A stretch of 64,000 nt of DNA from Neocallimastix lanati (nom. inval.) (GCA_016946835.1 JACVTC010000098.1:155001-219000), one strand, 5' to 3'. Numbered from the stretch's first letter, positions 22,032-35,576 are shown. A program made the numbers and translations. Notes: generated by a model not told the origin, from the letters alone.

Positions 22032-25000
22032 TTTTATTTTTTATTTTTTATTTTAATTTTTCTTAAATATTTAAAGTTTATATTCAGTTTATTTAAAATT
22101 TATTTTTATTTTAATTTTTATTTTTATTTTCTAGCCTTATATTAATAATCTATAATTATTTTCTTATCTACTTTTTTATTTAAAATTCTATATTAATTTA
22201 TTAATTAATTTATTGTAATAATAAGGATATTTAATTATATAATATTAAATTTTATATTATAATCGATTTTATTTCGATATAGTCTTTATAAAGAATTATT
22301 CCTTATTTATTTCTTTTTTTTTTTTTTTTTTTGAGAAAAAAATTTTTCAAAGAAAAATTAAAACAATTAATGTACTTTCTCTATTATTTATACTAAAATT
22401 TATAATTAATAAATAAAAAAATAAATAATAAATAAATAATAAATATTAATAAATAAATAATAAATATTAATAAATAAATAATAAATATTAATAAATAAAT
22501 AATAAATAAATAATAATAATAAATATTAATAAATAAAAAAAAAATGCTTATTTTTTAATAAAGATAAAAAAAATATAAATAAAAAAAAAAATTTAAATTA
22601 AAAAAAAAAAAAATTTAAATTAAAAAATTAAAAAAAAAAAAAGGATGAAATAGAACAATCCATTGGTCTTTTTTTTTAAAATTAAATTGTTTTAATTCTA
22701 CTATATATATTTCTGTATATATAAATTTTAAAATTTTTAATTGATTTAATTATATAATTAAATTAAAAATATTTCATAGTCATATTATTTTATATATATA
22801 ATATATTCTTGAACAATTTATTATTTTATTTTAATATATTTTAATTTTATAATATATATATTTTATAGGTTTTTTTTTATACTACCACATTATATATATA
22901 TAATTTTTAAAGTACCCACTTTTTTCTTTCTTTATAATTTATTATTTATTTATGATTATTGCTTATTCTATTATTTTATTATTTATTATTTATTATTTAA
23001 TTTTGATTTATTATTTATTATTTAATTTTGATTTATTATTTATTATTTATTATTTATTAGTTATTAGTTATTAGTTATTAGTTATTAGTTATTATTTATT
23101 ATTTATTATTTATTATTTATTATTTATTATTTATTATTTATTATTTATTATTTATTATTTATTATTTATTATTTATTATTTATTATTTATTATTTATTAT
23201 TTATTATTTATTATTTATTATTTATTATTTATTATTTATTATGTATTAGTTATTATTTATTAGTTATTAGTTATTAGTTATTATTTATTATTTATTATGT
23301 ATTAGTTATTATTTATTAGTTATTAGTTATTAGTTATTAGTTATTAGTTATTAGTTATTAGTTATTAGTTATTAATTATTAGTTATTAGTTATTAGTTAT
23401 TAGTTATTAGTTATTAGTTATTAGTTATTAGTTATTTATTATTCAATTATATATTATTTATTAATTATATATTTATTTAAATAGTTTGTTTTATATATGG
23501 AAATAGAAAATAAATTTTTTATATATAATTATTTAAATATATAATTATTTAAATATTATTAATTGAATTATTTTTAATTCTAGACATATTAATTTATTGA
23601 ATAATTAGTCTATTTAAATTCATTTTAATCTATTTAATTTTTTGTACAAACATAATATAAAGAGATAAATGAATAAATGAATAAAGAGATAAATAAATAA
23701 TTATTGAAAAAATTTCAAAAAATTTGAGAAAATTCAAATGGAAATTATAATTATAAAAAAAAAAAAAAAACAATTCTAGATGTTAACTTTTAATTATTGA
23801 CAGATTTATTTTTCATTTCTTTATATCCAACTTTATAATAATTCTAATATTTAAAAATATTTATTATATTTTATTTTTTAAATTTATTATGTTCCATTAA
23901 AAAAAAAAAATAAAAAATTCTTTTTAATATTTTAATTTTATTATTAATTTGTTAGCACAAACCTTTACTCCTATTTTATTTTTATTTTATATCCTTTAAT
24001 ATAAAAAACACCGAATAAAAGGAAAAATAATTAAATAATTCAATATAATTTAAAAAAAAAAAGTTTTTTATTTAATTTTTTTTTTATTTCTATTATTTTT
24101 TATAGTCCCTTTTTTTTTTTTTTTTTTAATAGTTACTGAAATATTTATAATTAATATTATTAATAACTTTCAATGTCATTATATCTATATATATATATTT
24201 TTTTTTCTTTATATTCTTTAATATAATTTTTTCATTTAAAACTTTTTTTTTAGAGTAGTAATATTATTAATGAATACATTAATAATAAAAATTACTAAAT
24301 AATCTTACTATTATAAAAATAAAAATAAATAGTAGAAATATAAATATAAGGAACAAATTGAATAAAATAAAAATAAAATAAAAATAAAATAAAAATAAAA
24401 TAAAAATAAAATAAAATAAAATAAAAATAAAATAAAATAAAATAAAATTATTATTCACACATAAATTATAAAAATTAGATTAATCATGTGATTCATTCAC
24501 GTTTTAATGAAAGGAAAATCCAACCACACACACGCAAGTTAAATTGATTACTATTTATAATATATTTACAATTATTTATAATATATTTATTCTTGTTTTA
24601 TTTATTTATATTTATTTATATTCCTCATTATATATTTACTAATTTATTTAATTTATTCTTTTGTGCTTCATAATTTCACACATCTTCATTAATATATTAA
24701 ATTTAGAAAAAAAGAAAGTACTTTTAATAATTAACTAAATTATTTAATATAAATTTAATTTATTTAATATAATTTTAATTTAAATTAAAAACTGTGTAAT
24801 CTTATTTATTTATTAAATAATTGTTTACTCGTTGATTAAATTTTAATTTATTTATTAAATTATTTATTTATTAATTTATTTATTAATTTACTTATTTATT
24901 ATTTTATTTATTTATTAAATTATTTATATATCATACATACTTTTACTTTTTTCAAAAAAAGAAGAAAAAAATTTTTTTTTATTTTTAAATAGAGGTTAAA

Positions 25001-25117
25001 AATAGATTATTTAAATATATATAAAATGAAAAATAGAGAGAGAAAAAAAAAAAAAGAAAAGACAAATATAAAAAGAATTTATTTGTTTTAATTTCTTTTC
25101 TTCACTTTGAAAACTGA
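22032..25117. other. AT-rich intergenic sequence with short tandem repeats
   Basis: 5' flank of the GT17 gene: (AATAAATAAT)n near 22415-22530, the 7-bp array at 23000-23440, an (AAAATA/AAAAT)n array near 24360-24450, and a less AT-rich patch near 24480-24540 (CCAACCACACACACGCAAG) of unknown meaning. No gene seen. Confidence 0.5.
23000..23440. repeat. 7-bp tandem repeat array (TTATTTA / TTAGTTA)
   Basis: About 60 copies of a heptamer in two variants, TTATTTA and TTAGTTA, in blocks of one type rather than mixed at random, which suggests segmental expansion of sub-blocks. Confidence 0.9.
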
Positions 25118-25159
25118 ATAACACATTAAATACTGGTTTAATATAGTTCAATGTGTTAT
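25118..25159 (+). repeat. 10-bp hairpin upstream of locus 3
   Basis: ATAACACATT (25118-25127) pairs perfectly with AATGTGTTAT (25150-25159). A nested ATTAAA/TTTAAT pair is an alternative inner stem. Confidence 0.6.
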
Positions 25160-25250
25160 GAGAAGCCAAAAATTGAAGCTATCTAAAAAAAAAATTTTTT
25201 TTTTTTTTTTATTTATTTAAAGTTATTTATTTATATTATTTTAAATTGTC

Positions 25251-25251
<1 letters not shown>

Positions 25252-25304
<53 letters not shown>
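25252..25304. repeat. 53-nt poly(A) tract
   Basis: Uninterrupted A run; another A tract follows at about 25346-25377. Confidence 0.95.
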
Positions 25305-25306
<2 letters not shown>

Positions 25307-25343
25307 ATTTATAATATTTTTTTTATAATTGTACCAAAAAACA

Positions 25344-25380
<37 letters not shown>

Positions 25381-25419
25381 ATTTAAAGTAATTTATTTAT
25401 TTAATATTTTGAAATGAGG

Positions 25420-25751
25420 AATTGACTGAGTACTTGAACCAATTTTTTTTAAACTTTTCTTACTATCATCGAAATAGAATTGAAAAAAAAAAAAAAATTT
25501 TTATGGGGGATACAAACTTTAAGTGAATTCATTAATTATAAATTATTTCATATTTATAACCAAAATAAAAAAAAGTTTGAAACGTTTTATTTTTAGTTAA
25601 ATAAATGAATTGTTTGTAACACTTAAAAACCTGAAATTTTTTTTATTTAAAAAAAAACAAAAGAGAAAAGGAATATCTAGAACAAATCAATATAAAGAAA
25701 AAAAAAATGAATGACTTATCTTATGAAACCTTTTATTATTACTATTATTAC

Positions 25752-25826
<75 letters not shown>

Positions 25827-26113
25827 TAATTATTATTGTCATTCATAATTTATTATTATTATTTATTATTATTATTATAATTTATTATTATTATTATAAT
25901 TTATTATTATTATTATTCATAATTATTATTATTATTATTATTATAATTTATTATTTTGATGATGATGATGAATATTTTAAATTACAAAAAATGTTTCAAA
26001 GTTATTTACTAAGAAATGTTTAAATTATAATTTTATGTTTTTAAAGGTACAAATTAATGAAAGGATTTATATATTCCCTATTTTTTATATATACTCTATT
26101 ATATTTATTTCAT

Positions 26114-26147
<34 letters not shown>

Positions 26148-26240
26148 TTATAAAAAAGATTTTATTATTATTTGATTTAAAATAGTTAATAAGATTATTA
26201 ACATTTCATGTAAAATGAATCGTCGTAGCCCTTTAAAATA
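25420..26240 (+). ncRNA. Decayed third copy of the hairpin locus
   Basis: Recognisable pieces in the order of loci 1 and 2: a 3' half of A (GAATTGACTGAGTACTTGAACC, about 25419-25440, its 5' half lost), B (GATACAAACTTTAAGTGAATTC near 25508 with AATGAATTGTTTGTAACACTT near 25605 and the B-specific flank ACCTGAAATTTT), a C-like unit (25671-25730), and a long D/F-like unit (TTTTTAAAGGTACAAATTA near 26038 with ATGAATCGTCGTAGCCCTTT near 26215) whose outer 9-bp stem still pairs. A TTA microsatellite (about 25731-25960) has expanded inside it. Confidence 0.45.
25731..25960. repeat. (TTA)n microsatellite
   Basis: Interrupted array of TTA/ATT triplets ending in (GAT)n, inside the decayed hairpin locus. 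Confidence 0.9.
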
Positions 26241-26529
26241 ATCTAATATTGTTAATAAATAAAAAGTTTTGATTTTTTTCACCTTGGTCATAATTTTCTT
26301 CACTTTAAATTTTTCTGCCTTGCTCTTTTTTTTAATAAAAAAAAAAAATCCTTACTATTTTCATTGCTTTGTCTAAAATCATAATTTATTTTATTGTTAT
26401 TGATCAAACAAAAAAAAAATAATAATAAATAAATAAAAATATTATATTTTTTTATCTATTTATTTAACCCAATAAAAAATATAATATTTTTATAATATTT
26501 AATAATTTTTTAAAAGTATAGTTAACAGT

Positions 26530-26575
<46 letters not shown>

Positions 26576-26795
26576 TTAATCCAATTAATATATTATTATT
26601 TGATATTTGAATTATTTAATTTAATATATAAAATGAAAAGTTTTAATATGATTTTGAAAAATTAATTTTTTTTTTTTTTAGTATTTCATTATAATTATAA
26701 TGTTATAAAAAAAATTTTTTTTAATCTATCAAATGTTTTTTTTTTTTTTTTATGTTGCATTGTTTTGGTCTTTTTTTTTTTTTTTTATTATCAAA
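26241..26795. other. AT-rich sequence 3' of the FG-repeat gene
   Basis: T tract at about 26538-26573 and other homopolymers; no gene seen. Confidence 0.5.
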
Positions 26796-28558
26796 TTATA
26801 TAATAATTTTATAGGAATCATCATAAAAGCTATTTTTGTTTAAATGGAAAGAAAGATTATTAAAAAGAAATTCATTATCATATATTTGATCTTTATATCT
26901 TTCAAATAATAAATTCTCTATTGGTTTTTGTAATGAGTCAATTAATTCCATTGTAGTCATATTATTGACTGTATTACCTTTTTTATACAAAAGTGATGAG
27001 CTTGGACATATATTTATTAGTCTAAGTCTATTTAAATATAATAAAATTATATCTACATATCTATTAATTTCGTTATAACTAATACACAAATATTGCTTAT
27101 TATATTTTAATAATAAATTTCTACATGATTTCGCATATTGTAAAGGAAAACCATAAGTATTAATAGTGTTTTGTTTTTGAGTGTTATTATTGTTTTCAGT
27201 AATTTCTTTGGCTATATATTCATTTAAATTAATTATAATATCATTGTATTTATTGTTTACTTGATTAATCTTATTAGTTATTACAATATATCTATCCATT
27301 AATATTTGTATGACTTTAGTTTTATAATTATATTTATTATAGGCCATTTTTATAACATTAATTAAATCTTTTTGTTCTACTTTTAGATAAGTTATATACT
27401 TAAATATTTCAAAATACTTTTTTATCCATTTTGAAATATTTTCATATGCTTTATCAACAAATCTTGAAGGATTATTTAATTTACACAAGTTTATATAATT
27501 TTCTATATAATTTTCATATGTTATATTAAGAGCATCTGCAATATATTTAATTCTTTTATCATAAATAGGTTCCTGCTCATCAATAATTTCTATCGGTTTA
27601 TTTTTTTCATCTATATCTGATTCTGTTTTTGAAGTTGTGGTAGAATCATTATTACTCTTATCATTATTATCATTGTCATCATTATTCTTATTCTTATTAT
27701 TATCATTATTATCATTATTATTATTATTATTATTACTATTATTATTATCATTACTATTATTATTAATATCATTACTAGCATTACTAATATTATTAGTATT
27801 AGTATTTTTAGTATTATTAGTATTATTAGTATTATTGGTATTATTGGTATTATTGGTACTATTATTTGTAGTACTGTTATTAGTATTTGAATTATTTTTA
27901 TTTTGATCATCTAATATTGACTTATCTTTTAAATTTATAAAATTTAATAATAGTTTTTTTATTTCATTAACATTATTTTTTATTTCAGAAATTTCATTAA
28001 TTTTGGCCTTTATTTCTAAAATTTCATTCTTTAATTCTTGAATTTCATTCACTGAATTTTTAGATAATTCTGAAGTTTCGATTTTATTTGTGTTAGTATT
28101 ATTGCTTTTTTTATCAGAATTTTCAGTATTATTGGTATTTTGAGTAAAACCAGCATTAAGAGTTGTGGTAGTAAAACGAAATATTGGTGTTTTGTCTTTG
28201 GCTCTTGTAATATTTTTATTATTATTATTAGTAGTAGTAGTAATAGTGTTAGTAGTAGTAGTAGTAGTAGTTGTAGTATTAGTATTATTACTAAGAGGAG
28301 AAGAAGAGGCTTGACCAAAATTAAAACTTATTTTATTGTTGTTGTTAGTTTGACCAAATGCTGAGACTTTATGTAAAATAAAAGGTTGATTGAATGTTGA
28401 GGTATTACCAAATGTATTATTATTATTATTACTAAGAGGAGAAGAAGAGGCTTGACCAAAATTAAAACTTATTTTATTGTTGTTGTTAGTTTGACCAAAT
28501 GCTGAGGCTTTATGTAAAATAAAAGGTTGATTGAATGTTGAGTTATTACCAAATGTAC

Positions 28559-28621
<63 letters not shown>

Positions 28622-29222
28622 TAAGAGGAGAAGAAGAGGCTTGACCAAAATTAAAACTAATTTTATTGTTGTTGTTAGTTTGACCCAATGCTGAAAGTTG
28701 ACTGAATGTTGAATTTTTATCAGAAGTGGAAGGTTGATCTAATGTTGAAGTCTTATCAGAAGTGGAAGGTTGATCTAATGTTGAAGTCTTATCAGAAGTG
28801 GAAGGTTGATCTAATGTTGAAGTCTTATCAGAAGTGGAAGGTTGATCTAATGTTGAAGTCTTATCAGAAGTGAAAGGTTGATCTAATGTTGAAGTCTTAT
28901 CAGAAGTGGAAGGTTGATCTAATGTTGAAGTCTTATCAGAAGTGGAAGGTTGATCTATTGTCGAGGTTTTATCAGATGTGGAAGGTTGATCTATTGTTGA
29001 GGTCATACCAAATGATGAGGATTGATTAAATGTTGAGATTTCATCAAAAGCAGAAGGCTGATTAAATGTTAAAGTTGTACCAAAAGCAGAAGGCTGATTA
29101 AATGTTGAGGTTGTACCAAAAGCAGAAGGCTGATTAAATGTTGAGGTCGTCTTACCAAATGATGAGGGTTGATCAGATGTAAAACCAATTTTATTATTAT
29201 TGGTTTGTTTATGATTTTCCAT
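26796..29222 (-). CDS. FG/low-complexity protein, tandem-family copy A, unknown function
   Basis: 808 aa. The N-terminal part resembles FG-nucleoporin sequence: repeated TFNQPSAFGTT, then about nine copies of DQPSTSDKTSTL, then three copies of FGQTNNNNKISFNFGQASSS separated by poly-Asn (one run near residue 210). A heptad-like stretch follows (NEIQELKNEILEIKAKINEI, about 400-440), a Ser/Asn/Thr region, and a C-terminal domain of about 255 residues starting at PIYDKRIKYIADALNI (also KVEQKDLINVIKMAYNKY, ITNKINQVNNKYNDI, and the end NSFYDDSYKIII). That domain is shared with the genes at 31.4 and 37.0 kb and the pseudogene at 40.7 kb; I do not recognise it. A nuclear-pore role is only a guess from the FG repeats, which the relatives lack. 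No membrane segment. Confidence 0.7.
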
Positions 29223-29335
29223 TTTTCTATAGATTATATTTAAAAATAATAAAAATAAGAATTAGTAATTATTTTATTCTTTAATTGATTAATATATATT
29301 ATATATATTTAAAATTTCCAAATTTTACTTGTTTT

Positions 29336-29370
<35 letters not shown>

Positions 29371-29702
29371 AAAAAAAAATTAATATATTTACATGAAATA
29401 ATTTCTTTTTTCTTAAAAAAATAAAATAATATATTTATATATATATGAAATAAAAAGAAAATCCTTAAAAAATATTATTGAATTTATAATTATTATTATT
29501 GTTTTTTATTTATTTTATTATTAATTTTATTATAATGATTATTAATTTGTTAATCTTTTTATAATTCATTATATAAATTTTATATTTAAAAGTTGTAAAA
29601 TTATCTAATGATTGTTTTATTTAATATATTAAATTACCAATAAAAAAATTGGTAGGGAGATATTTTAATTAAATCAAATCTAAAATTTTTTAAAATTAAA
29701 TC

Positions 29703-29742
<40 letters not shown>

Positions 29743-30460
29743 ATAATAATAATAATATTATAAAACGAATAAATTATTTATTATAATATTTTTTATATAT
29801 TAACTTTAATTATTACTAAAATTATTCAAATTCTCTAATTAAAATAAATAAATAAATAAATTAAAATAGATATATATATATATAAATTATAAATTTGGTG
29901 TATTTATTATATAAATATATGTATGAAGAATAGATAGTGTTAAGAAATAAAAATATTATTAAAATAAAATTTTTTTTTAATAAAAAGTGTAAAGGATATT
30001 AAATATCAAAACTATATTAAAAAAAAAAAAAAAAAAAGAAGTAAATATTACTAATACATAATAATAAAAAAAAAAAAAAATAAAATTATATATTATTAAT
30101 ATATGTTTATTATAATCAATAATGATATACCTTTAAGAATTAATTATAATAATTATATTAAATATTTTAAAATTAATATTATTTTAACATATAAATGAAG
30201 GATTTAGTAAGCTATAATTACTAAACCACATTATTAAATTCTGTAAAATTGATAAAATTATGTTTTAAAACATATTAATATTACATTAATAATTAATTAG
30301 GATAAATTTTTATAAATTTTTAAAATATTTAAATTAATATAAATTTATTAGTTACAATTTAAAAATTATCAATTATTATTAAAAGAAATTAAAGATAAAA
30401 AATTGCTTTCCTATTACCAATTAATTCTAAAAGTATAAAAGGAGATAGTTTAGGAAATAA

Positions 30461-30493
<33 letters not shown>

Positions 30494-30685
30494 TATCATG
30501 TAATAGATTATAACAAATAAATTTTAATAAAGATTTTTTTTTTAATAAAACAAAATTTTTCTTTTATTTAATTTTATTCTTATTATTTTTTTAATTTTAT
30601 TTATAATTAAATAATTTTATAAAAACCCCGAACCAATACCAATAGATTTCTTTAATTTTTTAAAAAGATTTTCTTTTGTATATTT

Positions 30686-30716
<31 letters not shown>

Positions 30717-30756
30717 ACATCATATTACAATTAATTTAAAGTATTATTTTAATAAA

Positions 30757-30789
<33 letters not shown>

Positions 30790-31422
30790 AAATAGTATAT
30801 ATACAATTTTTAATTTAAAACTATTTTATTTCCTGTTTATTTCTTTATTTTTAATTTTGAATGGATCAATAATATACAAATTATTTCAAAGTAAAACTCT
30901 AAAATTAAAATTAAAAATTATAAAAAAAAAAAAAAAAAATAAAATAAATTTTTTTTTTCTTATTATTATTATATGTTTTTATATAATAAGTTTTTTTTAA
31001 ATTGCTCTTTTTTTTTTATTTTTATTTTTTTTTTTTTCTTTTTGTAAGTGTTTTACTATTATATAAGAATTCTATTATTAAAATTTTTATTAATAGTAAA
31101 TAATACAGTCGAGTTATAAAATATAATATTTTATGTTAAAAAAAAAATAATAATAATAATAATTATTATTATTATTATTATTATGTCAAAATTTTTATTA
31201 AATATAAAAATATTTATTATTGTAGTAGTATTTAAAAATGAAAAGTTAAAACAATCTAATTACTTTGAAAGTATATGATTTGTTTTTTTTTTTTTTCATT
31301 TTTTTAATATTCATAAATTTTTTTTTTTATTATTCATAAATTTTTTTATAATATAATAAAAAGAAAAAATCTTTTACTTTTTTTTTTTTTATTTATTCTA
31401 TTAAATCATATTTTTTATCATA
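29223..31422. other. AT-rich intergenic sequence
   Basis: Homopolymer-rich. From about 31030 it is the start of a segmental duplication also found at 36540-36966 (shared CAGTCGAGTTATAAAATATA). No gene seen. Confidence 0.5.
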
Positions 31423-33147
31423 TTATATTATAATTTTAAACGAACCATCATAAAAACTATTTTTATTTAAATAGAAAGAAAGATTATTAAAAAGAAATTC
31501 ATTATCATATAATTTATCTTTATATCTTTCAAATAATAAATCTTCCGTTGGTTGTTGTATTGAGTCAATTAATTCTATTATAGGCATTTTATTGACTGTA
31601 TTAACTTTTTTATATAAAAGTGATGAGCTTGGATATATATTTATTAGTCTAATTCTATTTAAATGTAATAAAATTTTATCTACATATTTATCAATTTCAT
31701 CAGTATTAATATGAAACGAACTATTATGACATATTAATTTTTCTCTAAATGGTTTAAATGCACTTTGTACATTCGGACCAAATTCATTACGAATGGCTTG
31801 TTTGTCAATGTAATTATTGTTTTCAGTAATTTCTTCGGGTACATAATTTTTCAAATTACTTATCATATCATTATATTTATTGTTTACTTGATTAATCTTA
31901 TTAGTTATTTCAGTAAATCTATACATTAATATTTTTATGATTTTAGGATTACAATCATATTTTTTATAAGCTACTTTTATAATATCATTTAAATCTTTTT
32001 GTTCTACTTTTAGATAAATTATATACTTAATTATTTCAAAATACCAGTTGATCCATTTTGCAACTTCTTCATATGCTTCATCAACAAATGAATATTCTTG
32101 AGGATTACATAATTTACACTTTTCTTTATAACTTTTTATATCATTTTCATAATTTATATTAAGAGCATCTGCAATGTATTTAATTCTTTTATCATAAATA
32201 GGTTCTTGTTCATTAATAATTTTTATCGGTTTATTTTTTTCATCTTTATCTGATTCTATTTTTGAAGTTGTGGATTCTATTTTTGAAGTTGAGGATTCTA
32301 TCTTTTCATCTTTATCTGATTCTATTTTTGAAGTTGTGAATTCTATTTTTGAAGTTGCGGATTCTATTTTTGAAGTTGTGGATTCTATCTTTTCATCTTT
32401 ATCTGATTCTATTTTTGAAGCTGTGGATTCTATTTTTGAAGTTGCGGATTCTATCTTTTCATCTTTATCTGATTCTATTTTTGAAATTGTGGATTCTATT
32501 TTTGAAGTTGCGGATTCAATTTTTTCATCTTTATCTGATTCTATTTTTGAAGTTGTGGATTCTATTTTTGAAGTTGCGGATTCAATTTTTTCATCTTTAT
32601 CTGATTCTATTTTTGAAGTTGTGGATTCTATTTTTGAAGTTTTGAATTCTATCTTTTCATCTTTATCTGATTCTATTTTTGAAGCTGTGGATTCTATTTT
32701 TGAAGTTGCGGATTCTATCTTTTCATCTTTATCTGATTCTATTTTTGAAATTGTGGATTCTATTTTTGAAGTTGCGGATTCAATTTTTTCATCTTTATCT
32801 GATTCTATTTTTGAAGTTGTGGATTCTATTTTTGAAGTTTTGAATTCTATTTTTGAAGTTGTGGTAGAATCATTATTACTCTCATTGTTGTTATTATTAA
32901 TTATGGGATGGTCAGGTGTTTTTGAATTATCACTATCACCCCTTTCCTTTGATAATGTTGCTAATAATAATTTTAATTCGTTAACTTCGTCCCTTAAATG
33001 CGTAATTTCATATAACTTGTCCTTTATTCCGGAAATTTTATACAAATTGCGATCTATTTCGTAAATTTCCTTTTTTAATCCTTTAATTTTATCTATTAAT
33101 GCATCTTCATATTTAATACTCCTTCCATAGTTATCATAGACATACAT
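31423..33147 (-). CDS. Tandem-family copy B with SKIES repeats, unknown function
   Basis: 574 aa. The N-terminus (about 1-70) is predicted helical (KGLKKEIYEIDRNLYKISGI, LRDEVNELKLLLATLSKE). A repeat region follows, made of TTSKIES and SDKDEKIES units, roughly seven to eight blocks of about 21 residues, highly polar and near-identical at DNA level. The C-terminal domain (about 315-574, PIYDKRIKYIADALNI to NSFYDGSFKIII) is the one shared with the 26.8, 37.0 and 40.7 kb copies. It lacks the FG and QPSTSDK parts of copy A. Both flanks match copy C at 37.0 kb, so B and C arose by segmental duplication. Function unknown. Confidence 0.7.
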   Translation of the reverse strand: MYVYDNYGRSIKYEDALIDKIKGLKKEIYEIDRNLYKISGIKDKLYEITHLRDEVNELKLLLATLSKERGDSDNSKTPDHPIINNNNNESNNDSTTTSKIEFKTSKIESTTSKIESDKDEKIESATSKIESTISKIESDKDEKIESATSKIESTASKIESDKDEKIEFKTSKIESTTSKIESDKDEKIESATSKIESTTSKIESDKDEKIESATSKIESTISKIESDKDEKIESATSKIESTASKIESDKDEKIESTTSKIESATSKIEFTTSKIESDKDEKIESSTSKIESTTSKIESDKDEKNKPIKIINEQEPIYDKRIKYIADALNINYENDIKSYKEKCKLCNPQEYSFVDEAYEEVAKWINWYFEIIKYIIYLKVEQKDLNDIIKVAYKKYDCNPKIIKILMYRFTEITNKINQVNNKYNDMISNLKNYVPEEITENNNYIDKQAIRNEFGPNVQSAFKPFREKLICHNSSFHINTDEIDKYVDKILLHLNRIRLINIYPSSSLLYKKVNTVNKMPIIELIDSIQQPTEDLLFERYKDKLYDNEFLFNNLSFYLNKNSFYDGSFKIII

Positions 33148-33384
33148 TATTAATATTTAATATTTAATCGAAAAATTATTCTATTATTTTTATTGATATT
33201 GATAAAAAATTATAAAAATTTCATAAATTTTTATAAAAAGTAAACAAATACAAACTGTATACAAACTATTGAATGTATACATTAAACAAATTAAAATTAT
33301 ATTTCTATAATATAATATAATAAATTAAAATATATTATATTTCTAAAAATATATTATTATTAAAACTTTATTATTCTTAAAAAT

Positions 33385-34830
33385 ATGAAATTTATTGTAA
33401 CAGATACATGTGGTCAATATTTTCAAACTGAATTTATCTGCAATTTTATAGGTTACATAAATAATAACGAAATAAATATAAATGAGGTATACTACTCACC
33501 GAATATTAATATAAATTTAATTTCAATTTCCAAACTTACACAATAAAATTATAAAATTGTTTTTAATAAATATAATAATAAAATATATGCAATACTTCAT
33601 GATACCAAGGGAAATAGAATTCACAATATCATTTCAAATAACACAAATACTTTCAAAATATACCTATCTACTCAAAAAAATTAATTTTCAATCAATAAAT
33701 AATAATAATTATAATATAATAAATTACATTTACTTAAAGTATTCTGAAAAATTAAATTTGTGGCATCGTAGAATGGCCCATTTCAATATTGATTCAATAA
33801 AAAATAAATTATTAAAAATACATATTCCTACTACATGTCCTTTTTGCGCTAATTCAAAACTAAAAAAAAAAAAAAAAAAAAAAATAAACCTTTCAAAAAT
33901 TCCACTAATGAGCCATACATAATTTTGAATTAATTCATATGGACCTTATCAGTCCTATTACAGAGTCACTTTATAATAATAAATACATATTATCTATTCT
34001 TGACGATCATTCGAGATATGGGTAGGTTCTTTTTATTAAAAATAAAAACGACACATTTGAAACATTTTATAACTGGTTTTCAAAAATCAATAATATTTAT
34101 AACACTAGAACTAAATTTATCCGTTCTGATAATGGAACGGAATTTAAATATATTAAATTCAACGATTGTTGTAAAACGTATGGTATACAACAGCAATTCA
34201 CCATTCTTTACAATCCACAGCAGAATGGTAGAATTGAAAGATTTAATGGAACAATCATAAATTCAACAAAAGGTGCTCCTGAATGATGCAAAAACTCAGT
34301 AGACAATTTTGGGAAGATGCGGTTGCTACAGCAAATTACATCCACAATTGCATTCCTCATCACGGTATAAAAAATAAAATTCCTTTTTGAAATACTTAAT
34401 AATTTTAAAGTTGATTACTCTAATTTACGTATTTTTGGATGTAAAGTACTTTTTTATGTTCCAAAATCTTTTCAATCCAAATTTGATAATAATGCATCCC
34501 CCGGTATATTCTTAGGATATAACGATTATCCAGGCGCATTCAAAATATTAGATGAAAATAACAATAAAATAATTCTTTTTCGTTCAGTTGTATTTTTTAA
34601 AAACAACCCCTGGTAATTCCTATCTTGATCAGTGCTCTCCTCAAATTTCAAATTACGTTTCCCAATAACGAAATCAGGGAGGATAACTCATATTTCAAGT
34701 ACAATAGTTATAATCTTTCCAATTCACAATATAATGATCACAATAAATTTATAATTTCTCATTCAACAATAATTATAACAATAAAATTTTTGAAACTAAT
34801 TAAATTATCAAAAACAAAAATAAATTAAAA
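33385..34830 (+). pseudogene. Ty1/copia pol fragment (protease end to integrase), decayed
   Basis: Read across frames, this gives the region after the protease (NEVYYSPNININLISISKLT), the GAG-pre-integrase motif (LWHRRMAHFNIDSIKNKLL, CPFC), the integrase core (HMDLISPITE, SILDDHSRYG, FIRSDNGTEFKYI, YNPQQNGRIERFNG) and the distal integrase segment (LRIFGCKVLFYVPKSF, GIFLGYNDYPGAF). At least four frame changes and several stops break it, and the reverse transcriptase part is absent. It lies in the gap between the duplicated flanks of family copies B and C. The frames near 33.6, 34.0 and 34.6 kb are pieces of it, not separate genes. Confidence 0.85.
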
Positions 34831-34881
34831 TACAAAAATCAAAATCACATAATAAGCAAATTAGTTATTAGTATTAATCAT

Positions 34882-34914
<33 letters not shown>

Positions 34915-35142
34915 TATAAAAATAAAAATAATAGCTTACATAAAAATTTCAATTATTGTTCTAAACAAATTCTTTTACTACTTTTTTTTTTTTTTTTTTT
35001 TTTATTTTTATTCCATTAATCACATTATTTTAATCATCCAACCATTTCTAAACATATAATATATGTTTTATAATTTTAATTACATTCAAATAAATTCTTT
35101 TAATATAGTAACAAAGAATAAAACGATATCTATAATTAACAG

Positions 35143-35186
<44 letters not shown>

Positions 35187-35576
35187 AAAGAAAAAAAACG
35201 ACAATACTATCTTATAAAATATATTAAATAGTTTTGGTATTATAAATAAAATAATAAAATTTCTTAAAATGGGTTTTAATCATACATTTATTATAAATAT
35301 AATAAAATTAGGAAAGAAAATCTTAATTTTTTTTTTTTTTTTTTTTTTTTTTTAGACCAAGAGAATAACTTTATTTAATTTATAATAATAATAAAATTAC
35401 ATGATTTTAAAGGAAAAAAAAAAAAAATAATAATAATAATAAAATACATGAAATAAAATATTATATATTATAAAATGATAAAAGTGCGTTAGAAGCAAAA
35501 GCCTCTAACTTTTCTCATTCCTCGATAATAACACCACGTCTATTATTGTGAGTAATAATTTCAAGTGTTAGTGTTA
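34831..35576. other. AT-rich sequence, no gene seen
   Basis: (AAT)n near 34885-34910, T and A tracts (A run about 35142-35184), and a less AT-rich stretch 3' of the small gene at 35.6-36.0 kb. Confidence 0.5.

Noticed and set aside
23000-23440. Telomeric repeat
   Set aside because: TTAGTTA/TTATTTA lacks the G-run of fungal telomeres and is internal.
27611-28364. Ile-, Leu- or Ser-rich frames on both strands
   Set aside because: Shadows of the Asn/Ser/Thr-rich part of the 808-aa gene.
32270-33064. 264-aa antisense frame (SIFEV repeats)
   Set aside because: Open only because the SKIES-coding repeat has no stops on the other strand; the sense gene has the conserved domain.
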